The translations under genes were made by a program, and so were the position numbers. Below, piece by piece: positions 8,094-18,300 of a stretch of 64,000 nucleotides of DNA. The DNA is from Neoluteolibacter marinus (GTDB taxonomy: Bacteria > Verrucomicrobiota > Verrucomicrobiia > Verrucomicrobiales > Akkermansiaceae): contig NZ_JACZFQ010000013.1 in NCBI RefSeq assembly GCF_014904755.1, positions 62,001 to 126,000 of the forward strand. Direction: 5' to 3'. Position 1 is the stretch's first letter, and the number at the start of each line of letters is the position of its first letter. The notes below the pieces were generated by a model. That model was given only the letters and a program-made list of their open reading frames with translations, ran no database searches and had not been told where the DNA came from.

Positions 8094-9491
8094 CTACCGG
8101 ACGGGCCAGTCGGCGGCGTCTGTTCGGGCCCCGTCCAGGTAGCTTTTGATCTTCTCGACGATTTCCGGGTGTTCGGAGGCAAGGTCCCTGGACTCCCCGA
8201 GATCGGCGGCGAGGTCGTGGAGGACGATGGGATTCCGGATACTCTTCGACCGGATTCCCTTCCACCGCCCTTGATGGAGCACGGCTTGATGGAAGCCGCC
8301 TTCATGGAATTCCCAGTAGAGGAACTCGTGCTTGAGCTGCTTTTCCGGGGTGCCGAGGAGGGTGGGGGCGAAACTGACCGAGTCCAAGCCGGCCGGCACT
8401 TCGGCTCCCGCCACCTCGCAGGCGGTGGCGAAGAAATCCCCGAAGTAGGCGACGTGTCCCGATGCCGACCCCGCCGCGATCTTGCCGGGCCAGCGCGCGA
8501 TCGCCGGCACGCGGATGCCCCCGTCGGTGAGGTCGCGCTTGATGCCCCGGAGCGGTCCGGCCGGCTGGAAGCGCGCGAGGTTGTGGCTGCTTTCGTTGTG
8601 CGGTCCGTTGTCGCTGCTGAAAATGACCAGGGTTTCGCCGGCGATCCCCAGCTCGTCGAGCTTGTCCAATATCCGGCCGACGTAACCGTCGAGGCGGGTG
8701 ATCATCGCCGCCTGTCCCTTGTCGGGCTCCGGCCAGTCTTCCCCGGCGTAGGGACCGAAGTCGGGCACCTCGGCTCCGTTGTGCAGCGCCCGGTTCCGCT
8801 CGTTGTTGGCGTGGGGCATGATGAAGCTCCAGTAGAGGAAGAACGGGCCCGGATGGTGGCGCGAGACGAACTTCAGCGCTTCGTCGGTGCCGAGATCGTC
8901 GGCGTAGAGGATGCCGTCCTTTGCATAGCCACCGCCGCGTTCACCGACAGGCGTCACGATGTTGGGCAGCGGGACTCGGGTCTCGTTCCGCCACAGGTGA
9001 TCCGGGTAATGATTGTGGGCGTGGACGTGGTCGAGGAAGCCGAAGAATTCGTCGAACCCTTGGTTGGCCGGTAACCCGGTGGAGGCGTCTCCGGTGCTGC
9101 CCAGCCCCCACTTTCCGATCATCGCGGTGGTGTAGCCCTCCGACTGCAGTACCCGCGCGATGGTGGTGTCCTCTTTTTGCAGGGCCGCCGCCGCGGCATG
9201 GGAATCGGGAGAATTTCCGCGGATCCGGGTGTGACCCTGGTGCTGGCCGGTCATCAGCACCGATCGCGACGGCGCACAGACCGTGGCACCGGCGTAGAAC
9301 TGAGTGAAGGTCATCCCCTCCGCGGCCATCCGGTCGAGATTCGGGGTGTGGATGACTTTCTGGCCGTAGCAGCCCAGCTCCGCGTAGCCGAGATCGTCGG
9401 CGAGGATGAAAATCAGGTTCGGCCGCCCCGCCGCCCGCAGCGACGGGAGCATGGCAAGGGAAGCAAGAACAAGGGCCCTGAGCATGAACAT
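8094..9491 (-). CDS. Arylsulfatase (formylglycine-dependent, S1 family)
   Basis: 465 residues from ATG 9491, which opens directly on the signal peptide (MFMLRALVLASLAMLPSLRA). Longer in-frame starts would run into the purB region and are not signal-like. Metal-binding Asp pair in LIFILADDLGYAELG, and the sulfatase signature CAPSR at about residue 72, whose Cys is the one oxidised to formylglycine in this family. MIGKWGLG and FSSDNGPH provide further active-site Lys, Asp and Asn. The predicted reaction is hydrolysis of a sulfate ester from a polysaccharide or small molecule in the periplasm or outside the cell. No sulfatase-maturating enzyme gene is seen here, so maturation must be supplied from elsewhere. 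The substrate is unknown; marine polysaccharide use is common in Verrucomicrobia. Confidence 0.93.
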   Translation of the reverse strand: MFMLRALVLASLAMLPSLRAAGRPNLIFILADDLGYAELGCYGQKVIHTPNLDRMAAEGMTFTQFYAGATVCAPSRSVLMTGQHQGHTRIRGNSPDSHAAAAALQKEDTTIARVLQSEGYTTAMIGKWGLGSTGDASTGLPANQGFDEFFGFLDHVHAHNHYPDHLWRNETRVPLPNIVTPVGERGGGYAKDGILYADDLGTDEALKFVSRHHPGPFFLYWSFIMPHANNERNRALHNGAEVPDFGPYAGEDWPEPDKGQAAMITRLDGYVGRILDKLDELGIAGETLVIFSSDNGPHNESSHNLARFQPAGPLRGIKRDLTDGGIRVPAIARWPGKIAAGSASGHVAYFGDFFATACEVAGAEVPAGLDSVSFAPTLLGTPEKQLKHEFLYWEFHEGGFHQAVLHQGRWKGIRSKSIRNPIVLHDLAADLGESRDLASEHPEIVEKIKSYLDGARTDAADWPVR

Positions 9492-9546
9492 GACCGGAAT
9501 CCTCGCTTCCTGACATGGGCTCGCCAACCCAAACCTCATCCCCCGT

Positions 9547-10965
9547 TCAGAGGATCGATCCGGGCGCGTAAGCCGCGGCCTGCGGGTGGGCGGCTTCAAG
9601 CTCGCCGACGGCGGCGGCAAAGGCCTCGACCTGCGCAAGGGCCGCGCCGGCGTTGCTTTCACCGGCCGCGACGATGGCGGCGAGCTGCTCCTTGGAAAGC
9701 GGGATGCGTTCGTCGCCGGCGAGGCGCTCGACGAGATCGTTGACGTTGGTCTTGCCGTTGCGCAGGTCGTTCACCGTGGCGACAGCGTGCTCTTTGATCG
9801 CCTTGTGGGCGGTTTCGCGGCCGACGCCGGACTTCACCGCCTCCATCATGATGGTGGTGGTCATCAGGAAGGGCAGGTAGTGGGCGTTCTCCTTGCCGAT
9901 CACGGCGGGGTAGGCGTCCATCTGGTCAAGGACGGTGAGGTAGGTCTCGAACAGGCCGTCGAGGGTGAAGAAGGCGTCCGGCAACATCACCCGGCGGACC
10001 ACCGAGCAGGAGACGTCGCCTTCGTTCCACTGGTCGCCGGCGAGGCCCGCGGCCATCGCGAGGTAGCCTTTCAAAATCACGTGGAAGCCGTTGACCCGCT
10101 CGCAGGAGCGCGAGTTCATCTTGTGCGGCATGGCGCTCGACCCGGTCTGGCCGGGGGCGAAGCCCTCGCTGGCGGTTTCGTGGCCGGCCATCAGGCGCAG
10201 CGTGCGGCAAAACGACGAGGGCGCGCTGGCAAGGTCGGTCAGCGCGGCGACAACCCGGAAGTCGAGGGAGCGCGGGTAGACCTGGCCGACATTGGTCCAG
10301 ACCGCCGGCATGCCGAGGTGGGCGACGACGCTCTTTTCCAATGCCGCGACCTTGGCGGTGTCGCCTTCGAAGAGGGAAAGCTGGTCCATCTGGGTGCCGA
10401 CCGCGCCCTTGAGGCCGCGGACCGGGTAACGGGCGATGATGTCTTCCAGCGCGTGGAAGGCGGTCAGCATCTCCTCGCCGAACATCGCGATGCGCTTGCC
10501 GAGGGTGGTCGGCTGGGCGGCGACGTTGTGGGTGCGGGCGGTGATCAGCAGATCCGACCACTGTTCCGAGCGCTTCTTGAGGCGCGCCAGCACGGCCACC
10601 GACTTGTCGCGGATGGCCAGCAGCGAACGGTAGACTTGGAGCTGCTCGACGTTTTCCGTCAGGTCGCGCGAGGTCATGCCCTTGTGGATGTGCTCGTGGC
10701 CGGCGAGGTCGTTGAACTCCTCGATTCGCGCCTTCACATCATGGCGGGTGATCCGCTCGCGGGCCATGATCGAGCCGGGGTCCACGCTGTCCTTGGCTTT
10801 TTCGTAAGCGGCGATCGCCTCTTCGGGGATGTCGAGGCCGAGCTCGCGCTGGCCTTTCATCACCGCGATCCAGAACTCGCGCTCCAGCACGATGCGGCCC
10901 TCGGCGGACCAGATTGCTTGCAGGGCGGGGGAGGCGTAGCGTTCGGCGAGGACGTTGGGAATCAC
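9547..10965 (-). CDS. purB: Adenylosuccinate lyase
   Basis: 472 residues starting at a GTG (10963-10965) that gives the typical PurB beginning ([11 protein letters not shown]). It belongs to the fumarase/aspartase superfamily and catalyses two steps of purine synthesis: SAICAR to AICAR plus fumarate, and adenylosuccinate to AMP plus fumarate. The superfamily signature loop carrying the catalytic serine is visible as [32 protein letters not shown] and [18 protein letters not shown] supply the substrate-binding segments. Length is normal. It is cytosolic and housekeeping. It sits between the sulfatase (downstream, same strand, 55-nt gap) and a divergent GH127 gene, with no purine-pathway neighbours. 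Confidence 0.95.
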   Translation of the reverse strand: MIPNVLAERYASPALQAIWSAEGRIVLEREFWIAVMKGQRELGLDIPEEAIAAYEKAKDSVDPGSIMARERITRHDVKARIEEFNDLAGHEHIHKGMTSRDLTENVEQLQVYRSLLAIRDKSVAVLARLKKRSEQWSDLLITARTHNVAAQPTTLGKRIAMFGEEMLTAFHALEDIIARYPVRGLKGAVGTQMDQLSLFEGDTAKVAALEKSVVAHLGMPAVWTNVGQVYPRSLDFRVVAALTDLASAPSSFCRTLRLMAGHETASEGFAPGQTGSSAMPHKMNSRSCERVNGFHVILKGYLAMAAGLAGDQWNEGDVSCSVVRRVMLPDAFFTLDGLFETYLTVLDQMDAYPAVIGKENAHYLPFLMTTTIMMEAVKSGVGRETAHKAIKEHAVATVNDLRNGKTNVNDLVERLAGDERIPLSKEQLAAIVAAGESNAGAALAQVEAFAAAVGELEAAHPQAAAYAPGSIL

Positions 10966-11126
10966 GGCGGCGAGTAGCGGCTAGCGGGACGTGGGGGGCA
11001 AGGGAAAATCGAGTCGTGGAGCGGTCGGGCGCGAGGCGGCGGATGAAGAACGCCCGAATGTCTTCAATCGGGTTTGAAGTGCCAATCCAGCGGATCAACC
11101 TTCGTCGCGACCCCTTCTCCGCGCCC

Positions 11127-13649
11127 GTGAAATCTCCTGCCCTCGCTTTCCTTCCACCGCTTGTCCTCCTCGCTTTCACCGCCGCAGCCGAGCCCGTGAC
11201 CCCGGCCGTGGCGAATCGCGCGCCGCTGGGCCAGGGCCATTTCATCGCCCTGCCACTTGGCAGCGTGAAGCCACGGGGCTGGCTCGGGCGCCAGCTGGAG
11301 ATCCAGCGCAAGGGGCTGACCGGGCACGCGGAGGAATTGCTCGACGCGGTGGGGCCGGAAAGCGCCTGGCGCGGCGGCAAGGGCGAGAACTGGGAGAAAG
11401 GTCCCTATTATCTCAAGGGTCTGATCCCGCTGGCATGGGCGCTCGACGACAAGGAGCTGCAAGACCAGGTCCGCGCCTGGGTGGATCCGATCCTCGCGAG
11501 CCAGCGCGAGGACGGTTTCTACGGTCCGGCCAACAACGATGACTGGTGGCCGCGGATGGTGGTGAACCACCTGCTCCGCGACTTCCAGGAAGTAACCGGC
11601 GATGAACGGGTGATCCCGTTCCTCGGTTCCTACTATCGCCACTTGAATGCCGGACTCGATGCCCGGCCGCTGCGGGACTGGGGAAAATCGCGGGCCGGTG
11701 ATGAGATCGAGACGGTGTTCTGGCTCTACAACCGCACCGGTGACCGTTTCCTCCTCGAACTCGCCGACAAGCTCGCGGATCAGGCGTATCCGTGGACCGA
11801 CATTTTCACCCGCAACCGCTTCCTGGAATTCGGCGACGATTTCCAGCCGAAGCACAACGTCAACATTCCCCAGGCGCTCAAGATGCCCGCCCTCCATTCG
11901 CTCCGCTCGGGCAAGGAAGCCGATCGCAACGCCTACGCGGCGGGCGTCGCGAACCTCGACCGCGACCACGGCACCGCGGTCGGGATCAATGCCGGCAGCG
12001 AATTCCTCGCCGGTCCTTCGACCACCCAGGGCATCGAGCTGTGCTCGATCGTCGAGCGGATGCTCAGCGACGCGAGCGTGCTGCGGGTTCTGGGCGCGGC
12101 GTCGATCGGCGACAGCCTGGAGCGCATGGCCTACAATGCCCTGCCCGGATCCCTGACCGGCGACATCCACCAGCACGTTTACTACTGCATCAATAACAAC
12201 GTCGTCGCCAAGCGCGGTGGCAAGGGCTTCAACCAGGACTACGCCAACGGTAGTACCCCATCGCCGGTATCGGGCTTCCCGTGCTGTTGCTACAACTTCC
12301 ACATGGGCTGGCCGAAGTTCGTCCAGAATGCGTGGGCGGCCACGCCGGACAAGGGGCTCGCGGTCCTTGCCCACGGGCCGATGGAGGTGACGGCGACCGT
12401 TGGCGACGGCCGTCGCGTCCGCTTGACGTCGGAAACGGGTTATCCGTTCAGCGACCGCATCCGGATCACCGTGGCAGCCGCCGGAGAGGTGAATTTCCCG
12501 CTGTCATTGAGGATTCCGGCATGGTGCAGCGCGGCAGTGCTGTCCGTGAACGGCAAGGCGGAAGCCGCCCCGCGGGCCGGCAGCTTCGCGACGATCCGGC
12601 GCCGCTGGCGGGACGGCGATGTGGTGAGCCTGGACCTGCCGATGCAAATCCAACTGCGGCCGGGGGTGAATGGTAGCGTCTCGGTCGAGCGCGGACCGCT
12701 GGTCTATTCGCTCGGGATCGCGGAACGCAGGGAGAGTTTCGAGACGGGCAAAGTTGAAGGTTTCGACTCGCTGGAATTGTTCCCAGAGGCGGCGTGGAAT
12801 TACGGGCTGGTGATCGATCCGGCCGATCCGGCAGCCAGCTTCGAGGCCAAGGTGGGAGATGTGCCGGCGAATCCGTTCGATCGCGCGACGACCCCGGTCA
12901 TCCTCACTGCCCGGGCCAAGAAGGTCGCGGAGTGGAAGCTCGCGCCCGGCGGACTGGTGGCGCTCGATCCGCCGGTCAGTCCGGTGGCTTCGACGGCCAG
13001 CGAAGAACGGATCGCCTTGGTCCCTTTCGGCGCCGGAATGCTGCGGGTGACCAGCTTTCCGGTGATCGGGGACAAGGATGCCACGCCGGCGGCCACATTC
13101 TCGGACTCGTTCGCGGCGGGGCACCATGACGGTTGGATTTTCTACGGTGGCGGCTGGTTTGTGCGCGATGGTGCCTTGCAGGCGGCCTCCAACGCCCATT
13201 CGGGGAGTTCGGGGCTGGCCGGGGTGAAGGCGGTGAACCCTGCGGCCCGATTCCGCGATCTCGCCTACGAGGGCAAGGTGACGGTGAACGAGTCGGGGGA
13301 TGCCGGCCTGATCTTCCGCGTCGGTGACGCGGCGATCGGCGCGGACACCTACCGCGGCTACTATGCGGGTATCAGCGTTGAGCGCGGTGAGGTGATCCTC
13401 GGCAAGGCGGACAATGCCTGGGCCGAACTTGCGGCGGCCGCCATGCCGCTCAAGGCCGGGGATGACCATGTGATCCGGGTGGAGGCGAAGGGGAGCCGGA
13501 TCCGGGTCTTCGTCGACGACATGAACCGGCCGAAGATCGAGGTGGAGGACGACAGCTTTGCCGACGGCTGCATCGGGGTGCGGCGCTACACGACCCGCCC
13601 GGAGCGCAATCCCGCATCGTTTTCCGGGCTCAAGGCCAGCGGACTCTAG
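11127..13649 (+). CDS. Secreted DUF1680 / GH127-type beta-L-arabinofuranosidase with C-terminal jelly-roll domain
   Basis: About 840 residues from GTG 11127, which begins a clean signal peptide ([20 protein letters not shown]). ATGs at 11043 and 11058 are in frame and possible. The N-terminal (alpha/alpha) barrel is of the DUF1680 family. The zinc/thiolate site of GH127 enzymes, known from the Bifidobacterium enzyme HypBA1, is recognisable as the ELCS segment (Glu-x-Cys) and the [15 protein letters not shown] segment, which carries the Cys pair with the nucleophile. A further domain from about nt 13090 onward ([20 protein letters not shown] ... [11 protein letters not shown]) has the pattern of a concanavalin-A-like sandwich, possibly carbohydrate binding. 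Predicted activity is removal of terminal arabinofuranose from plant or algal glycans; the exact linkage is not readable. Confidence 0.87.
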   Translation: MKSPALAFLPPLVLLAFTAAAEPVTPAVANRAPLGQGHFIALPLGSVKPRGWLGRQLEIQRKGLTGHAEELLDAVGPESAWRGGKGENWEKGPYYLKGLIPLAWALDDKELQDQVRAWVDPILASQREDGFYGPANNDDWWPRMVVNHLLRDFQEVTGDERVIPFLGSYYRHLNAGLDARPLRDWGKSRAGDEIETVFWLYNRTGDRFLLELADKLADQAYPWTDIFTRNRFLEFGDDFQPKHNVNIPQALKMPALHSLRSGKEADRNAYAAGVANLDRDHGTAVGINAGSEFLAGPSTTQGIELCSIVERMLSDASVLRVLGAASIGDSLERMAYNALPGSLTGDIHQHVYYCINNNVVAKRGGKGFNQDYANGSTPSPVSGFPCCCYNFHMGWPKFVQNAWAATPDKGLAVLAHGPMEVTATVGDGRRVRLTSETGYPFSDRIRITVAAAGEVNFPLSLRIPAWCSAAVLSVNGKAEAAPRAGSFATIRRRWRDGDVVSLDLPMQIQLRPGVNGSVSVERGPLVYSLGIAERRESFETGKVEGFDSLELFPEAAWNYGLVIDPADPAASFEAKVGDVPANPFDRATTPVILTARAKKVAEWKLAPGGLVALDPPVSPVASTASEERIALVPFGAGMLRVTSFPVIGDKDATPAATFSDSFAAGHHDGWIFYGGGWFVRDGALQAASNAHSGSSGLAGVKAVNPAARFRDLAYEGKVTVNESGDAGLIFRVGDAAIGADTYRGYYAGISVERGEVILGKADNAWAELAAAAMPLKAGDDHVIRVEAKGSRIRVFVDDMNRPKIEVEDDSFADGCIGVRRYTTRPERNPASFSGLKASGL

Positions 13650-15088
13650 GAGGCGAGGCGCCGGGCCATGCGCGGGAACAACAGCCAGTGGAAGGGGAGC
13701 ACCGAATACCAGTAGGCCCGCCCGAGCAGGCCCTGGGGCCGGAAGGTCGCGGTCTGGCGCAAGGTGGACGATTCGACCTGGAATTCCAGCCACGCCTCGC
13801 CAGGGAGTTTCATCTCTGCATAAAGCATCAGCCGGCCCCGCTCGCGGTCGGCCACCACGACCCGCCAGAAGTCCAGCGCGTCCCCTGGCCGCAAGTCGGT
13901 CGGGTGCCGGCGGCCGCGGCGGAGACCGATGCCACCGGCGAGCCGGTCGATGGTCCCGCGGAGGTGCCAGGCCCAGTCCATCGAAGGCCAGCCCCGTTGG
14001 CCGCCAAGCGACCAGATGGCGTCGAGGACCTGCTCGCGGGGTGCCTGCAGGGGGACCCGCTGCTCGTCGCGCAGGACGCCGTGTTCCGGGACCTTGATCG
14101 CATCGATGAAGCGCGGCTCCAGTGAGCCGTCGTTGAGCGCGTCGAACCAACTCGAAGGCACCCGGTTCTGGGCGATCCGTGCCAAGGCCCTCTCGACCGC
14201 CTCCCGGTAACCGATCAGCCGCGGGGTCAGGAAATCCCGGATGGCGGTGTCGCGGCACACCGTTTCATTTTTCATCGAGCTGACCAGGCTGCGGGCGAGC
14301 TGGAAGCGGGTCGTCGTCATCAGGTAGAGCCACCACGACGAAAGCTTCGGGCTGAGGAAGGGGACCGGGATGAAGCGGCGCTTCAAGCCGCGGACCTCGG
14401 CGTAGCCGGCGAGCAGGTCGCGGTACCGGAGGATTTCGGGACCACCGATGTCGAAGGTCTTGCCGGCGGTTTCCGGGCAATCCAGCAGGCCGGTCAGGTA
14501 GTCGATCACGTTGCGGATGGCGATCGGCTGGCAGCGGGTACTGACCCAGCGCGGGCAAATCATGACCGGCAGTTTCTCGGCGAGGTCGCGGACAATCTCG
14601 AACGAGGCGGACCCCGACCCGACGATGATCGAGGCCCTCAGGACGGTCAGCGCGATTCCGCTTTCCCGCAGGACGTCCTCGACGTGGAGCCGCGAGCGGA
14701 GATGCAGCGAAAGCTCCCGCGATTCGTCGACCAGCCCGCCGAGATAGAGGATCCGCTGGCAACGGGTCGCCGACAGGGCGGTCGTGAAAGCGCGGGCCGT
14801 GGCTTCCTCCCGGGCGGCAAAGTCACCGCCGCCGCCCATCGAGTGGAGCAGGTAATACGCGGCGTCGAGGTCGTCGGGAAAGGCAGGCAGGCTCCCGGGT
14901 TCCAGGAAATCGCCCTCGATGACCTGGAGACGGTCACCGGCACGCTCGAAGTCACTGGCGGGAAATCTCCGGCGGTCGCGGACCACGGCGGTGACGCGGT
15001 GACCGTCGTCCAGCAAGGCCGGCAGCAGGCGCAGGCCGATGTATCCGTTCGCCCCGGTGAGCAGGAGGTGCACCGTGGAGCTTGGCAC
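13646..15088 (-). CDS. NAD(P)-binding SDR / DUF2867 two-domain protein
   Basis: 480 residues. The N-terminus is an atypical short-chain dehydrogenase (NmrA/YbjT-like) with the nucleotide-binding motif [15 protein letters not shown] and the strand-4 region [13 protein letters not shown]. The C-terminal ~150 residues ([20 protein letters not shown] ... FHWLLFPRM) fit the DUF2867 domain that commonly follows such SDRs. Substrate unknown; such proteins are usually listed as putative NAD-dependent epimerases. Starts at GTG 15088, with a second in-frame GTG at 15073 that begins two residues before the first beta strand. The 3' end overlaps the convergent GH127 stop by 4 nt. The ArsR-family gene lies just upstream on the same strand, 30 nt away, so read-through from it is possible. 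Confidence 0.85.
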   Translation of the reverse strand: MPSSTVHLLLTGANGYIGLRLLPALLDDGHRVTAVVRDRRRFPASDFERAGDRLQVIEGDFLEPGSLPAFPDDLDAAYYLLHSMGGGGDFAAREEATARAFTTALSATRCQRILYLGGLVDESRELSLHLRSRLHVEDVLRESGIALTVLRASIIVGSGSASFEIVRDLAEKLPVMICPRWVSTRCQPIAIRNVIDYLTGLLDCPETAGKTFDIGGPEILRYRDLLAGYAEVRGLKRRFIPVPFLSPKLSSWWLYLMTTTRFQLARSLVSSMKNETVCRDTAIRDFLTPRLIGYREAVERALARIAQNRVPSSWFDALNDGSLEPRFIDAIKVPEHGVLRDEQRVPLQAPREQVLDAIWSLGGQRGWPSMDWAWHLRGTIDRLAGGIGLRRGRRHPTDLRPGDALDFWRVVVADRERGRLMLYAEMKLPGEAWLEFQVESSTLRQTATFRPQGLLGRAYWYSVLPFHWLLFPRMARRLAS

Positions 15089-15118
15089 GGATCGCGGGAA
15101 CTGCTCCGGAAAAGTGCG

Positions 15119-15442
15119 TCAGAACTCCAGCTTCCGTGGCTTCGGTGCCGGACGATTCAGCTTGTCGCAGGCCAGCTTGCAGAGCTCGAAGACCATCGGC
15201 TCGCAAATCTGGTAGATCACGCTGGTGCCCTGCTTGGTGCGCGAAACCAGGCCGGAATCATGCAGCATCTTCAGCTGCTTCGAGACATTCGCCTGGGTGG
15301 TCGGCAGGGCGTCGACCAGCTCGCCCACCGCTTTCGGGCCCTCGCGCAGTTCCTGCAAAAGGGCGAGCCGCGTGGCTTCGGAAAAGACGCGGAACAGGTT
15401 GGCGACACGTTCGAGGTCGGAAAGGGATAGCTTGGCGGCCAT
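15119..15442 (-). CDS. ArsR-family regulator of the sulfide-detoxification locus
   Basis: 107 residues from ATG 15442 (longer in-frame starts would cover the operator region). Winged helix-turn-helix of the ArsR/SmtB type: FRVFSEATRLALLQELREGP, the recognition helix TTQANVSKQLKMLHDSGLV and the wing RTKQGTSVIYQI. Divergent from a rhodanese - persulfide dioxygenase - TauE/SafE operon, the same gene set that BigR/SqrR/YgaV-type ArsR regulators repress and release on sulfide or persulfide. Its only cysteines cluster near the C-terminus (QICEPM, ELCKLACDK). The two-cysteine pair of BigR (one residue in the N-terminal part) is not obvious, so the sensing mode may differ. Role inferred from context. 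Confidence 0.85.
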   Translation of the reverse strand: MAAKLSLSDLERVANLFRVFSEATRLALLQELREGPKAVGELVDALPTTQANVSKQLKMLHDSGLVSRTKQGTSVIYQICEPMVFELCKLACDKLNRPAPKPRKLEF

Positions 15443-15478
15443 GGCGGACGATTGGGGGGAGATTGCCACAAAAATCCG

Positions 15479-15509
15479 CTTGCGCAAGAATAACCATATG
15501 GCTATATAA
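15479..15509. promoter_or_regulatory. Probable operator of the divergent ArsR / rhodanese promoter
   Basis: Two palindromes sit side by side between the divergent genes: a perfect 10-bp cttgcgcaag (15479-15488) and an AT-rich imperfect repeat ataaccatatggctat (15490-15505) centred on ccatatgg, with 14 of 16 positions symmetric. The second has the AT-rich, ATA..TAT form expected of ArsR-family operators. Location 37 nt upstream of the regulator ATG and about 47 nt upstream of the rhodanese ATG fits control of both genes. No experiment supports it. Confidence 0.5.
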
Positions 15510-15551
15510 CGATAACGAAAGCGGGACGGGCAATCACCGCCAGCGAAACCA

Positions 15552-16085
15552 ATGAAAACGAATCTGAGTCCCCGGGAAGTCCAGGAAGGCCGTGCCGCCG
15601 GCACGGTGCAGTTGATTGATGTCAGAACACCCGCCGAGCACGGCGAGATTCACATCGAGGAAGCCACCCTGATGCCACTCGATCGTCTCGACCCGGCGAA
15701 GGTCCGCGACGGGTCGAGCGACCGCACCTGCGTGCTTGTCTGCCGCAGCGGCAAGCGGGCCGAGCAAGCACGCCAGAAGCTGGCCGCCGCCGGTTGTGAA
15801 AACCTGGCTGTTCTTGACGGCGGCGTCACCGCCTGGGAGCAGGCGGGCCTGCCGGTGGAGCGCGGTGCCGCGGTAATGCCTCTGGAGCGCCAGGTCCGGA
15901 TTGCCGCAGGACTGCTGGTGCTGACGGGCGTGACCCTCGGGTTCGCCGTGCACCCCGGCTTCTTCGGCCTCAGCGCCTTCGTGGGCGCGGGGCTGGTGTT
16001 CGCCGGGATCACCGACTGGTGCGGGATGGGCCTGTTGCTCGCCCGCATGCCGTGGAACCAGCGCAGCCGCTCCTGTTCCCATTGA
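15552..16085 (+). CDS. Rhodanese-domain protein with C-terminal DUF2892 membrane segment
   Basis: 177 residues. Residues 1-100 form a single rhodanese domain with a CRSGKRA active-site loop (Cys about 64), the residue that carries the persulfide in sulfurtransferases. LIDVRTPAEH and VLDGGVTAWEQAGLPV are the other family landmarks. Residues ~110-170 hold two hydrophobic segments ending TDWCGMGLLLARMPWN, the DUF2892 pattern, so the enzyme should be tethered to the inner membrane. It is the first gene of the plus-strand operon opposite the ArsR gene and probably moves sulfane sulfur for the downstream dioxygenase. It could also act as a thiosulfate sulfurtransferase. Confidence 0.9.
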   Translation: MKTNLSPREVQEGRAAGTVQLIDVRTPAEHGEIHIEEATLMPLDRLDPAKVRDGSSDRTCVLVCRSGKRAEQARQKLAAAGCENLAVLDGGVTAWEQAGLPVERGAAVMPLERQVRIAAGLLVLTGVTLGFAVHPGFFGLSAFVGAGLVFAGITDWCGMGLLLARMPWNQRSRSCSH

Positions 16086-16120
16086 AGCATCCCCCGGATT
16101 AACCTCTATTACCCAATGCC

Positions 16121-17557
16121 ATGTTCCTCCGTCAGATCACCGATTCCGCGCTCGCGCAGAACGCCTACCTGATCGGCTGCCAACGCACCGGCCAGGCGAT
16201 CCTCATCGATCCTGAACGCGACCTCGACCGCTACTTCGAGGTCGCGGCGGCCAACGGCCTCGAGATCACCGCGGTCGCGGACACCCACATCCACGCGGAC
16301 TACCTGAGCGGGGCCCGCGAGCTGGTCGAGCGCCACGGCGCGACCGCCTACCTGTCCGCGGAAGGCGGGGAGGACTGGCAGTTCGAGTGGGCGCAAGGCA
16401 ACCGCAAGGCCCGCTTCCTCCACGACGGCGACACCTTCAAGGTCGGCAACATCGAGTTCAAGGCCCTGCTGACGCCGGGCCACACGCCCGAGCACCTGAG
16501 CTTCCTGGTGACCGATCTGGGCGGGGGGGCGGACGAGCCGATCGCGCTGTTGAGCGGGGACTTCATCTTCGTCGGTGACGTCGGCCGGCCGGACCTGTTG
16601 GAAAGTGCGGCCGGGCAGACCGGGGCGATGGAGCCGTCGGCGCGCACCTTGTACGAAAGCCTCCGTAGTACCGCCGATCTGCCCGGTCACCTGCAGATCC
16701 TGCCCGCCCACGGGGCCGGCAGCGCCTGCGGCAAGGCCCTGGGATCCGTCCCCGTCAGTGTCCTCGGCTACGAGCGCCTTTTCAATGGAGCGCTCCGCGA
16801 AGCCCTGGAGGGCGGAGAGGACGACTTCGTGAAGGACATCCTGTCCGGCCAGCCCGAGCCGCCGTTGTATTTCGCGCGGATGAAGCGCGACAACCGGTCA
16901 GGCCCGGCGCTGTTGCCCGGTGGCAAGTTGCCGGTGCCCCGCCGGATCAAGGAGGACGAACTCGACGAATGGGTCGCGACCAAGGGCCGGGCGATCCTTG
17001 ATCTGCGTGGAGACCGCAGGCTCTTCATGTCCCGCCACCTGCTCGATTCCCTCTATGCTCCGCTTGATGGTGGCAAACTGCCGCTGGCGGCGGGCTCCTA
17101 CGTGGAAGAAAACACCTCGTTGCTGCTGGTTGTGGACGGGGAGTCGCAGCTCGACGAGGCGGTACGCCAATTGGTGCGCATCGGCCTGGATGCAGTGGAT
17201 GCCTGGATCCCCGCGATCGAAGCGACCCACGCGCATCAAATGACGAGCGCCTTCCCGCGGATCACTACTGCCGAGCTTCGCCACGTCCTGGAGGAAGACC
17301 CGGAAGCGGTGGTGCTGGATGTGCGGAGCGCCGACGAATTCGCGGCGGGTCACGTCGAGGGCGCCCTGAACATCGCCTACACCCGGCTTGCCGAACGGGC
17401 GGGTGAGATTCCCGGCCGGCGGACGATTTACGTTCACTGCGGCAGTGGCCTGAGGGCGGCGATGGCCACGGCTTTCCTTGGGGCCAAGGGTCACAATGTC
17501 GTCCACGTCGACGGCGCCTATGGCGAGATCGGAGCTCCTGCGCTCTCCGTGAAATGA
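16121..17557 (+). CDS. Persulfide dioxygenase-like MBL-fold protein fused to two rhodanese domains
   Basis: 478 residues. The N-terminal metallo-beta-lactamase fold (1-~250) has the THIHADYLSG metal motif (His56, His58, Asp60), then LLTPGHTPEHLSF and a second metal ligand region LLSGDFIFVGDVGRPDLL, the pattern of ETHE1/Blh persulfide dioxygenases, which oxidise glutathione or low-molecular-weight persulfide to sulfite using iron and O2. The first C-terminal rhodanese (ILDLRGDRRLF ...) lacks an active Cys loop; the second keeps CGSGLRAA. This MBL-rhodanese-rhodanese order resembles CstB. The product sulfite would be exported by the next gene, whose ATG overlaps this stop (ATGA at 17554-17557). 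Confidence 0.9.
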   Translation: MFLRQITDSALAQNAYLIGCQRTGQAILIDPERDLDRYFEVAAANGLEITAVADTHIHADYLSGARELVERHGATAYLSAEGGEDWQFEWAQGNRKARFLHDGDTFKVGNIEFKALLTPGHTPEHLSFLVTDLGGGADEPIALLSGDFIFVGDVGRPDLLESAAGQTGAMEPSARTLYESLRSTADLPGHLQILPAHGAGSACGKALGSVPVSVLGYERLFNGALREALEGGEDDFVKDILSGQPEPPLYFARMKRDNRSGPALLPGGKLPVPRRIKEDELDEWVATKGRAILDLRGDRRLFMSRHLLDSLYAPLDGGKLPLAAGSYVEENTSLLLVVDGESQLDEAVRQLVRIGLDAVDAWIPAIEATHAHQMTSAFPRITTAELRHVLEEDPEAVVLDVRSADEFAAGHVEGALNIAYTRLAERAGEIPGRRTIYVHCGSGLRAAMATAFLGAKGHNVVHVDGAYGEIGAPALSVK

Positions 17558-18300
17558 ACCCGCTGGCGTGGCTCGGCGCCTGCCTGATCGGCCTGTCGCT
17601 GGGGCTCACCGGTGCCGGCGGTAGCATCATCACGCTGCCGGTGCTGGTCTACCTCGCCGGCGTGCCACCCGCCGATGCAGTCGGGTTGAGCCTGTTCATT
17701 GTCGGCGTGGCGGCGGCGGCCGCGGCCGTGCAGCGCTGGCGGGCGGGGGACTTCCATCCGCGGGCGGCATTGATGTTCGCGCTTTCCGGGATGGTCGGTG
17801 CCTGGCTCGGAGCGCGGTTCACCCGCATGGTGTCGCCGGAGATCCTGATGGCGTCGTTCGCGGTGCTGATGCTGGCGGTTTCCGTCAAGATGCTGCTGGC
17901 GCGTGACGGCGACACGACGGAAGCCGCCGTTTGCCAGCCTTTCCGCTGTGTCGGCGCTGGCACCGGGGTGGGGATCCTGACCGGCTTCCTCGGCGTCGGC
18001 GGCGGATTCCTGCTGATGCCCGCCCTGATGAAATTCGCGCGCTTGCCGCTGCGGGCGGCGACGGGAACGTCGCTGGCGGTGATCGCCTTCAATGCGGCTG
18101 CCGGCTTTGCCGCCCATGCAGGAGAGCAGGATCACACCGACTGGACCCTCGCCGCGACCTTCTCGATCCTGGCTGTGTCAGGCTCGCTGGCGGGCAATGC
18201 CCTGGCGTCGCGCTTGCCGGTCCGGCACCTGCGCCGGGGATTCGGCGTGATGGTCCTGCTGACCGGTGGCTGGGTCCTGTGGCGGAATCTGGCGGGCTAG
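17554..18300 (+). CDS. TauE/SafE-family sulfite exporter
   Basis: 248 residues, almost entirely hydrophobic, with about eight membrane segments in two repeats. The family's Gly-rich motifs are present in both halves: LTGAGGSIITLPVLVYLAG near the start and TGFLGVGGGFLLMPALMKF in the middle. TauE/SafE proteins move organosulfonates, sulfite or related anions across the inner membrane. Translational coupling to a persulfide dioxygenase points to sulfite export here. The stop overlaps the convergent OmpA-like gene by 4 nt. Confidence 0.9.
   Translation: MNPLAWLGACLIGLSLGLTGAGGSIITLPVLVYLAGVPPADAVGLSLFIVGVAAAAAAVQRWRAGDFHPRAALMFALSGMVGAWLGARFTRMVSPEILMASFAVLMLAVSVKMLLARDGDTTEAAVCQPFRCVGAGTGVGILTGFLGVGGGFLLMPALMKFARLPLRAATGTSLAVIAFNAAAGFAAHAGEQDHTDWTLAATFSILAVSGSLAGNALASRLPVRHLRRGFGVMVLLTGGWVLWRNLAG

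Noticed and set aside
9586-10977. A long plus-strand frame opposite purB
   Set aside because: purB is unmistakable; the opposite frame is a composition artefact.
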